Below are positions 48,301 to 60,300 of a stretch of 64,000 nt of DNA, in pieces. Source of the stretch: Doris montereyensis (Eukaryota > Mollusca > Gastropoda > Nudibranchia > Dorididae). The stretch is taken from NCBI GenBank assembly GCA_037039925.1, contig JAXRKP010001074.1:56001-120000 (forward strand), written 5' to 3'. Position numbers and translations under genes: made by a program. Positions within the stretch are counted from its first letter, which is position 1. The number at the start of each line of letters is the position of its first letter. The notes under the pieces are model-generated. The model was not told where the DNA came from. It made no database searches and saw only the letters and a program-made list of their open reading frames with translations.

Positions 48301-51300
48301 ACTGTGATTTTTGGAATATGGAACGTTAGGGCAATAAATGGAAAAGAGTTAGAATTAGTTGAAGAAATGGAAAAATTCAAACTAGATATTTTGGCCATTA
48401 CAGTAAGACAAAAGGACAAGGAATAGAAAATGTAGGACCGAATCCTATTTTAAATTCTCAGGAGTAGATGTCAAAGATAGAACTAGAGCAGGAGTAGACC
48501 TCCTAGTGCATAAAAGGCATGAAAAGCTACTAGAAAGTTGGACATTTATAAGCCCACGGCTATTAGAGGTAAATATTAAACCAAAAGGACAAGAAATTAA
48601 ATTATTAATAGCTTATGGACCAAACGAAGACGCAACTAAAGAAGAAAAAGATATCTTCGAAAATGATCTACAAATAGCTGCTGAGAATCTTAAACTCAAA
48701 CAGGAACTAATGCTTATAGGAGATTTAAATGCTAGAGTAGGCAACAATGTAGAAACATCAGGAGGAGTAACAGGTAAAGAAGGACAGACAACAACTTCTC
48801 AAAATGGAGAGAGACTAATAGATTTTTGCCTAAAGAATAACATGAAAATAGCCAATACCATTTTTCCTCATAAAGATATCCACAAATATACAAGAGTAAA
48901 TGAAGACAGGTGTGAAAAGTCAATGATAAACTACATAATCGTTAGCAGCTCCCTTTTTTACTGTACATTGGATGCAAGAGTAAACAGAGGAGCAGAAATA
49001 TTTAGTGATCCTCACTTAGTGATTGCCAAAATGAGATTACTGACTGAAGAAAACATACAGAAAAGGAAAGAGAAGAAAGCTACTAAACTCAAAATAGAGG
49101 AAATAAATAAACCAGTAGTAAAACAGATATACCAATCTAGCATAAAAAGATTTATCAGTGAAGACAGATAGATCTGAATGATAGCACAATAGAAGAGAAG
49201 TGGCATATGTATAAAGAAACACTCCTCATTTGTACTGGAGAGGTCTGTGGTAGGAAACAAATTAAAGGAGATAGGAAAAGAACAGCATGATGGAATGAGA
49301 ATGTCAAGACTAAGATCAAAGAAAAGAAGAATGCCTGGAAGAAATACTTGCAAACAAAGAGACCAGAGGATAGGATAGATTACGTGAATAAAAGAACTAT
49401 CGCCAAAGAGGAAGTTAGGAAAGCCAAACAGGAACAATAGGAAGAGTTTGGACAAAGACTTCAAGAAAGCTATCAAGGAAATCAAAAGTTGTTCTGGGCG
49501 GCAATGAAGAGCATGACAAAGCATGCACAATACGACAAATTAAGAATGCCAAAGGAAAGAAGACAGCGAAATCATGGAAACATGGAGAAAGCATTTTCAC
49601 CAATAACATAATCCCTTTAGAATATATAAAGATCAATTAGTAAGAGTAACAAGTAAGATCAATTAGTAAGAGTAACAAGTAATCCAGAGGAGACAGCTGA
49701 AGATGTAGATATATCAATGGAAGAAATCCAAACAGCTATAAGAAAAGTGAAATTAGGAAAAGCCCAAGGAGCAGATCAAGTTTATTCAGAAAGGATTAAA
49801 ACCAAGGAGAGAGGCAAACAAACTACTACATGCAATATGCCAACAAGCATGGAAGTCCAAACAGGTGCCAGACAACTATTTCCTTCCAAAAAGTTTAATT
49901 TTCTATGCTTCCATACCTGTTTTATATCTTCTTCCCACTTTCTCTGAGGTCCGCCTTTTGATCTTTTACCTTCGGCTTTAGCACTGCATACTGATTTAGC
50001 TACTCTATTGTCACTCATTCTGTGTATATGCCCAAACCATCTCAATTGATTTATTTCTATCTTAGTTTTTATGCCATCTGCTTTGGTTTGATCTCTTATA
50101 GTTGTGTTTCTGATTTTGTCTCTTTTAGTTTTCTCTACTACTGTCTTAGATATTTCATTTCAGCTGCCTGTACTCTACTGTATTCTCTACTGTCTAAGGT
50201 CCAGGTTTCGCTGCCATAGAGGAAAGTAGGATAATAAACTGTGTTGTATACTGCCATTTTGGTTTTTGTTGACAATTCTTGCTTACCTACAAATGCCTTT
50301 CCTAGATGGTTATACATTGCACTTGCCTTTTGAATTCTTGCATTCTTAATTTGTCCTATTGGGCATGCTTTGGTCTTTCTCATGCTCTTGATTGCCTCCT
50401 CATAACAAATTTTGAAAATGCTGTAAAAATCTTAAATATTTCAATTACATGTATAGCATTATTACCTTTGCCACGGGCAAGGAAAGGATAGCAGAATTTA
50501 TCTCATTCAAATCTTCCTCTCTCTCCTCCTTGCTATTAGTCCATCCAGGGCCTACTTTCTGGTCCAGGGAGCTGACAATGGCTGGAGATATTTCTGTTGG
50601 GCCAAGCAACACTTTAGCCAGTAAAGGAGGATTGGTTGATGCTACTTGCTGACAAAAATTTGGAAGGATGAGAAGATACAAAAATTGCACGCATGGTGAG
50701 ATTTGCTCCTCTGCGGGTTCTGTGGAGAGAAAAAAATATTGTCTAAAAAATGTATCTGTTTGGGGGGAAAAGGGGACGGGGTTAGTTTTCAAATTTTCAT
50801 AAAATTCTGACTCCAATTTTAGAATTTAAAAATTAAATAAGAGTCTTTCTCCCTTTCATTTAATCACAATTCAAATAAACTACCGACAGCTTTTCCTCAA
50901 ATTATATTCAGACTTTCAATATATTTTTTCATATGGTGACATTTTTGTGTAGTAAAACTCAACTTCCTGAACTCACCAGAGATTCGTTTTGGAGAACTTG
51001 TAATGTACTCTTTCCAGGCAAAAGTGCAAAAAGATGTTGTATTTGCACAGGCAGGTAAACTTTGTAGATTATAATACATCTTCACTCTGCCCAGTAGACC
51101 TGTCTAAAAAAAAATAAAAAATTGAAATACACATGTATGTTTGTTTCATTGAAATTTACCCTGTCCATCATTGCGGTGATCTCAGGGCGAAGTAAGAGGA
51201 AACAGCAAGATGAAAGATAAGTGAAAGAAGGGAAGGAAAGAAGTAGGACTTACCAGTAGTACCTGCTACAATACATGTATGACCAAAACATTCTATAGAG

Positions 51301-54300
51301 ACAAAAGCAAACACAGGAAGAAAATATTTCCCTTTAGAGAAGAGCTATTAACTGGGATGATTTTTGGTTTCTTTTTAACCATACATGTAATGTATGTGTG
51401 CCTACAGCAGGCCATAATCTATAACATCAAAGTCCTCCTAAAATACATTCTAGGAGTTCTTGATTTGTAACAAACCATTCTCCCATCTTCATCAAGAAAA
51501 AAGACAATTCCTGTAACACAATTTTCATGAATTCATGGAAATTCTCTTTTGAATCTATACTTACTAATGGCATGTCTTGAACATAAGACTTCATGGGCTT
51601 ACTGTCATCATGAAGTGATTGTCTGAAACATGAACAAGTAGATGCAATGCATGACAATGAAACTATGAAACTTCTAAAATAGTTCTTTAACAAAAACAAG
51701 ACAAAAAAAAGAAAAAAGTATGTAAGATGCACCATGCAAATACAAACAATGGCCCCCAATCTAAAAATAGATAGACGTGGTTTTTCCAAGTTTTTTGATC
51801 TTGGTCTATTTATGAAGCTTGAATTCTAGCAATCTTCTAGAAAATCTACACATACATCAAGAATTAAGAATCTAATGAAGTGCCATATCGGTCTAAATTT
51901 TGTTAGATCTAAATCTATGGGAAATTTTATGTAGATTTAAGATCTACATCTAGATCAACGTATAGATATATCAAGATTTAAGTCTCAAGCCTATTCCAGA
52001 GACGTAATATTCTTTTTGATGATAAGTAGGCCAAAAAATGGGCGGGACCAATAGGCCAAAAATCGGTGGGACCAATCGATGGCAAATCTAGTCTAGTGTA
52101 AGTCACAAAGGCATTAAAAAATACATCCGTTTTTTCCAACTTTATCAAACTTCTACCATTACTCCAAATTGATTAAGGTCGATCTATTTGGAAATTCAAA
52201 TACAAGCAACAGGAATCCTGTGTTTGGAAGGAAATTTGTAATTTCCTATGATGACTGTGGTACAACAAGAAAACATCCCAGGTTTTTTTCTAAATAGAAA
52301 GAAAAGGACTTTAACAACAACAAGAAGAGAGCAATACAATTCTAAAGTCCACGATGTCATCATGAAAACTGGAAATGTCCTCAAGTCGACTTCCTGCAAG
52401 ATTTCAATGTGACGGCCACAAACAGTGATGCTTTGGGGCTTTGAAATCACTGCCTCTTTCTGAAAAGAAAAATTTGCGGTATTCTAAAAACCCGAAAGAT
52501 TTCAAGTAGAAACATCAATTAACACAAAACTCACAAAATTTCAATCTAAGAATAAATCCAGCTTCATGCTGGCAATTCAATCAAATCCTGAACATTAAAA
52601 CATTCACTTGAGATATCAAAGTATTAATATCAAGTTAAATTTTAAATTAATGCACAGCTATAATTGCTTTAAATTTTTCCACAAAATTTTCAAATAAGTT
52701 TTGGACTAATTCAAAAAAGGAAAGAAAAAGATCAGATATATATACTGATATATCATAATTGATGATGTATATATATATATAACTGATATGTCAAATTGAT
52801 TGTATACATAATAATATTCTAAATTTAAATTAAATTAAAAACATATTCTACATAATAATATTTGACTAACACTGACAGAAATATTAAGTGTAAACATGTG
52901 TAAGAATATACAATTTCAAGCAATAAAAAATGTTTAACTTCAAAAATACCATTATGACCAGATAAAAACAAAAACAAACTCAAAACAATTAACACAGATT
53001 TAGAGCTAAATGTAAGCTCAACTTCAAAGGTCCTCCTCCAGTCAACTCAAAAGCTGAAACTGAATCCCAATTTGTAAGATTCTAATATTAAGAATAGCCT
53101 TCATGCTTGCTAGTTTAAAACAACTTCTTAATCCTAATGGAATATGACTGACAGCTCTGAATTCAATTCCATCTCTACAACACACTGTTTGTATATTTTA
53201 AGTAACCTTTACAACATATGATCTCTGTTACCAAATAAATTCTACTTCTTTATAGATCTAGTACCTGACTAACTCAATTCTTAAGTATTCTTTACGATGA
53301 AATCAACCACAACTTATCAAAGTTAGATTTTTAAGCTATGTACTATTCTTAAGTGATGTCTATTTTCAAAACCTTCAGTGCCATTGCTCAGTATAATTTA
53401 TGGAGGCAGTTTGTTCCAGTCAGCGGGGTAATGTCAAATACATTCACCCTCAAGTGCTGTTTTCAGATCTTAGTTGAATTTGCATTTCCTTTCTCTTCAT
53501 CTGCACGGAAATTTCATTGATTTAATCAAAAGATGGACATCGGAAGGAAGGAGTGACAGAGGATGCCAGAAAACAACACGGCACAGAATGGTGAAGAAAG
53601 TGAGGAATGGAGAGGGATGGCCGGGCAGTGGACAGGTAAGCACCTATACGGGGAGTAGATGATCCCACCCTCCACGAGTCTTCTGCTGCCTTGCAGGCAG
53701 GTCTTGGTTGACCAAAGGCTAAGGGAGTTATCCCTGACAGAAAATAACAACCTGCTGCCTTGCAGGCTTGTTTAAAATGACTAAAGGCTAAGGGAGTTAA
53801 CCCTGACAGAAAATAACAAAGCCTGGTAGGGGACCTCAAGGTGGCAGCCCCACCATCTAACTAGGGTACAGTGCTTATCCAAAACAACCTGATTCAGAGA
53901 AGTACAAGAAATATAACCGGCTTGATCTTTGGAAGACGAACACGGACTGTGATTTTTGGAACATGGAACGTTAGGGCAATAATTGGAAAAGAGTTAGAAT
54001 TAGTTGAAGAAATGGAAAAATTTAAACTAGATATTTTGGCCATTACAGAAACAAAGAAAAAAGGACAAGGAATAGAAAATGTAGGACCGAATCATATTTT
54101 AATCTTCTCAGGAGTAAATGTCAAAGATAGAGCTAGAGCAGGAGTAAGCCTCCTAGTGCATAAAAGGCATGAAAAGCTACTAGAAAGTTGGACATTTATA
54201 AGCCCAATGACTATTAGAGGTAAATATTAAACCAAAAGGACAAGAAATTAAATTATTAATAGCTTATGGACCAAACGAAGACGCAACTAAAGAAGAAAAA

Positions 54301-57300
54301 GATATCTTCGAAAATGATTTACAAATAGCTGCAAGGAATCTTAAATCCAAACAGGAACTAATGCTTTTAGGAGATTTAAACGCTAGAGAAGGCAACAATG
54401 TAGAAACATCAGGAGGAGTAACAGGTAAAGAAGGAGAGACAACAATTTATCCAAATGGAGAGAGACTAATAGATTTTTGCCTAAAGAATAACATGAAAAT
54501 AGCCAACACCATTTTTCCTCATAAAGATATCCACAAATATACAAGAGTAAATGAAGACAGGTGTGAAAAGTCAATGATAAACTACATAATCGTTAACAGC
54601 TCCCTTTTTTACAGCACATTGGATGCAAGAGTAAACAGAGGAGCAGAAATATTTAGTGATCCTCACTTAGTGATTGCCAAAATGAGATTACTGACTGAGG
54701 AAAACAAACAGAAAAGGAAAGAGAAGAAAGCTACTAAACTCAAAAAAGAGGAATTAAATAAACCAGTAGTAAAACAGGTACATCAATAAAGGATAAAAAG
54801 ATTTATCAGTGAAAGACAGATAGATCTGAATGATAGCACAATAGAAGAAAGAAAAGTGGCATATGTATAAAGAAACACTCCTCAGTTGTACTGAAGAGGT
54901 CTGTGATAGGAAACAAATTAAAGGAGATAGGAAAAGAACAGCATGATGGAATGAAAATGTCGAGACTAAGATCAAAGAAAAGAAGTATGCCTGGAAGAAA
55001 TATTTGCAAACAAAGAGACCAGAGGATAGGATAGATTACGTGAATAAAAGAATTATCGCCAAGGAGGAAGTGAGGAAAGCCAAACAGGAACAATGGGAAG
55101 AGTTTGGACAAAGACTCCAAGAAAGTTATCAAGGAAATCAAAAGCTGTTCTGGGGGCAATTAAGAGCATGAGAAAGACTAAAGCATGCCCAATACGACAA
55201 ATTAAAAATGTCAAAGGAGAAATAATGAAAGAATATAGCGAAGTCATGGAAACTCGGAGAAAGCATTTTGACCAATTACATAATCCCTCCAGAACGTATG
55301 AAACAAGGAGTAAAGATCAATAAGTAAGAGTATTAAGTAATGCAGAGAAGACAGCTGAAGATGTCGATATCTCAATGGAAGAAATCCAAACAGCTATAAG
55401 AAAAGTGAAATTAGGAAAAGCCCCAGGAGCAGATCAAGTTTATCCAGAAATGATTAAAAACCAAGGAGAGAGGCAGACAAACTACTACATGCAATATGCC
55501 AACAAGCATGGAAATCCAAACAGGTGCCAGACGACTGGAAAAAGGGAACGGTAGTACCAATACATAAGAAAGGATCAACTATGGAATGCTCAAACTATAG
55601 AGGGATATCACTACTTAACGTGCCAGGAAAAGTATATGCCAGGATACTGAAATGAGACTAAAGAACAGAGTACAGGATCAGATTGAAGAGCATCAGAGTG
55701 GATTTAGACCAGGAAGAAGTGTACAAGACCACATATTTACAATTAGACAAATAATAAAATAATTCCTTCAGAGAAACATTGACTTGTACCTGTGTTTTAT
55801 TGACTTAGAAAAGACATTTGACACTGTGAGGAGGATGAACTATGGCATTCCTTAAAAGAATGCAATGTAGAACAAAATTTAATAGAAGCCATTAAAGTTT
55901 TTACAATAAACCAACATGTGCAGTGAGAGTAGCTGGAAATGTATCAGAAGAATTTGATGTAGATATAGGAGTAAGACAGGGTTGTATCTTAGTCCTCTTT
56001 TTGTTTATCACATTTATGGATTCAGTCACAAAGGCATCCTCAAAAGTGAAGAAAATGAATGTAGGTATGTGGAAGCTCAAACCAGTAAATGTATCAATGC
56101 TTTCATGTGCCGATGATTTAGTTCTGTTTGGAACTTCAGTCGAATATCAACATTATGAACAATGAACTAAATAAAAGAGGAATGAGAGTAAATGCAAAGA
56201 AAACCAAAACAATGCTAGTAACTAGGGAAGCTAAAACACAAAATCTTAAATTGGGCAGGAGTATTTAGAACAAGTTCAAAGCTACAATTACCTAGGAGTA
56301 ATGTTAACTCAGACAGAAAACTAAGAGAAGAAATCAGCCAGAGAATGCAAAAGGCAAGTGCAATATATAACCACCCAGGAAAGGCATTTGTAGGTAAACA
56401 AGAATTGTCAACAAAAACCAAAATGGCAGTATACAACACAGTGTATTGTCCTACTCTCCTCTATGACAGTGAAACCTGGACTTTAGACAGTAGGGGATAC
56501 AGTAGAGTACAGGCAGCTGAAATATCTAAGAAGAGTAGTAGGGAAAACTAAAAGAGACAAAATCAGAAACACAACCACAAGAGATCAAACCAAAGCAGAT
56601 GGCATAAAAACTAAGATAGAAACAAATCAATTGAGATGGTTTGGGCATGTAAACAGAATGAATGACAACAGAATAGCTAAATCAGTATACAGTGCTAAAG
56701 CCCAAGGTAAAAAAACAAAAAGCAGACCTCGGAGAAAGTGGGAAGAAGATATAAAGAGGCATTGAGGTATAGAAATTTAACTTTTTTGGAAGGAAACAGA
56801 AAATGCCAGGACAGGGCATCCTGGAGAAAGATCATCTTGGGCATCTGAACCCTTACACCGAAAGGTAGAATGGGAACTGATAAAGAATGAAAGAAAGAAG
56901 AGGGATGACCTTGCTGAGAAAGAGCCAGAAGAGCAGCCTAAGATAGAGAAAATTGGAGAGATAATGATTAGGCCTTACGTGTCTTCGGCACAGAAAGAGT
57001 TACGGTAAGGTAAGGTATTGTAATCAAAAGTTCAGTAGATATAAAGAGCAAGGTCTGCACCATTTGTCCAAAAGTCTGATAAATATAAATGACAGCATAC
57101 TTGCTAATCTTTTCAAATGGGAAAATAGACTCTGACTGCGCAAACTAATTTTAACTTGCACGACTGCCCTTAATATTCCAGAAAACATTGATAATTCAAC
57201 TTACATTACCTCCCCTCTGAGGTAAATAACAAGAAGTTTGCCAATCGCTACCCTCTCTGCAGAAGTGCAACGGTAGTTTTGTGGACACAGAATGGTGTCT

Positions 57301-60300
57301 TTGGATATTTACCCGAATCCAAATAAGTCTCTGCCGTTAAATAGGGTTTCTTCTTTTTATTTTTTAAAAATACGGGTAAACTCTTATTAGGTACTTTTGA
57401 AGGTTAATGCAGACTTATGGACCCAAAGCCAAAAAACAAAATACTAAAAGCTGTGTGACATTAATAGCAAATTTACCTGAGGCCTCCTGCTTCTTCTAGC
57501 TGGTTTGACATTCACTTTGTCAGGAGTTTTTTGTTTCAGAAGAGAATCCCAGTTGTTGCATTGAAGTGAGAATTGGGGAAATACATGGCCGTTGTTATTC
57601 TAGAGAGGTAAAAACCATTCACACGTTTTCAAAGAATACAAAAAGATCCACAGTGAAGTTCAGTCGGAATAATAATAAAAGATAAAAAGAAAAACTCTGC
57701 TAAATGAGACAGAACAGATATATGACGTTTAAGATTTAACCCTTGTTATCAGGAATCAAAGAAGATGAAAATAACAATTTTGTGTGAATGTGTGTAGTCA
57801 CTTAGTCTGTGTTGTTTGACAAAGGGCAAAACTCAAAACAGTATGAGTTTGTTTCATCTCTTTTAACGGAATTTTCACTTTTTGTTGATTTTTATTATTA
57901 TTATAATTTAAATGTCTTCATAAGTAATGTAAAAAAACGAACTTACACATGTTATAAAATTTACTCTTGATTTAATAAAAGTTAAATGAAACCAAAAATC
58001 TATATCTTTAAATACAAACAAGTCAAAATTAAACCCAACCTAGAGTGTCTTTCTTTTCTCAACCAATTAGGCTAAAATTTTATGCGAAGGCTACAAATTA
58101 CCACTAGAAATGCCTTTTGACCTTCAAAATGATGACATGCATTCAGGTGATGATTAATAAATCAATTAATTAATTTGTGCATTGTCCCTTTGACAACTTT
58201 TTTAAGCCAAGGGAAGTAACTTGACTCTCATGGTCTTTTCAAATAAAACGCCTCAACAACATCAACCTAATTCCATGTGACAATATCGTCAACGGCAGAT
58301 CTACATTTATAAACATTTTTAGATCCATGCCAAATGCATTAAGTTAAGATCTATGTGATATGTTGCTATTATCATTATCACTACATCATAATAGTATTAT
58401 TTATTACATCATTCATTATATTATACTATTTAATTTTTATCATTATTATTTAACTTTTTAATTATTTTGGTTTCTCATAACCACTCAAGGCACAGGTTTC
58501 CATCTCAGCCATTTGCTTAAAGTAACTATACAAATCTTTTTAGATTAAAATTACACAAGAAATCCAGTGGTGATATTATTCAACCTTAGGATTTAGAAAA
58601 CATTAAATGAAAATTCAAATCGGTTAACCTAGGCATCACTGCTGGGTGCCTTCAGTTAGTATCTAAAATAAATATCTGAAATAAATATCTAAAATAAATA
58701 TCTGAAATAAATATCTAAAATAAATATCTGAAATAAATATCTAAAATAAATATCTAAAATAAATATCTGAAATAAATATCTAAAATAAAATATCTGAAAT
58801 AAATATCTAAAATAAATATCTGAAATAAATATCTAAAATAAATATCTGAAATAAATATCTAAAATAAATATCTGAAATAAATATCTAAAATAAATATCTG
58901 AAATAAATATCTAAAATAAATATACAAAAAACTTAGGAGCAAAGGATCAGAAAACTTCCAATAAGTCTACAGGTTTCAAATAAATCACAAAACACTTCAT
59001 GCCGCCACAAAATTAAAAGGTATGATGGATCTTCCCAAAACTTTCGCATGAAAAAATGTGATTGAATCTTGTCCAAAATGTGCATAGTTCTTACCACACG
59101 ATTCATGACCGACAGTTTCCCATTCCAAGACGGCCATTCAATCTCAGGTACATCCATTAAGCTTTTACACTGGCATTTGACAAACTGGACGAGCTTTTGG
59201 CCATGAGGGGACAACTCTGAGTCCATTTGGATGATTGTTGTTCTTGCATTGTGCCATTCCACCAACCTCTTTATGACTCCAGCAAATGGGACAAAGCTGA
59301 TCGTTTTGAGAAGAATAAGAAAAGTCTAAAAGAAATATAATCTTAACTTTTCCAACTATATGAAGTTTCCTAACTTTACTTTACTTGATGCTGTGTCCTT
59401 GCAAAGGCACTGTCCTGTTTCTTTACTCCAGCCAGGGGCAAATGAATCAATGCTGATCAATCTTGCATATTATTATATAATTTTGTTGTGCATACTGCCT
59501 GTTGAATTAAACTGTAAAGCGCTATTGAACTTATTTCATGGACACTTAAGTGCTATACAAAATTAATTACATTCTTATAATCAATATTTTTTTTATTTTT
59601 TTAAACATTTATATAGGCATCTTGGCTGTTGTTTCATCTTTAACTTTAATATGAGAAGCACTTTCATTAAAAATTTTTTTTAGATAACCATTACTAACAT
59701 GATCACTAAAAAAAGCCCATGAGAATGTCACAAACCTTTCATTTGATTTCAAGTCACATGATCGGAGGAAGATGAATATGTAGACCATACAATCTGCATG
59801 ACAAAAGCCAAAAGAAAACTGCTTTGATAGCAATGATAGACAGTTTAATTAATCAATGATGTTGTGTATTGAGATGAAAATGTATATAACCTTATTATGA
59901 CGAAAAAATCTTTCAAAGAGAAGAAAGAGACATTCTCTATTGCTTTAGTCATGGGCCATACAATAATCTAAAGCCAGCAGTACACTGGACATAAAATATC
60001 CTCTAAGAACTGATGGTAATGGTTTCATTGTAAGATTACCTAGATATAGTAAAGAATCCCCAACTGATGACAATGTTCATTGTAAGATTACCTACATATG
60101 GTAAAGAATCTGCAACTGATGGGGATTGTTCATTGTAAAAATTACCTAAATATGGTAAAGAATCTGCAACTAATGGGAATTGTTCATTGTAAAATTACCT
60201 AAATATTACCTAGATATGGTAAAGAATCTGCTATCTCATGAAGCGTTGTATCAAGTGAATCGACTGTATCTGCTTCAGGTCTGAATTTGTAGAAAAGGAC

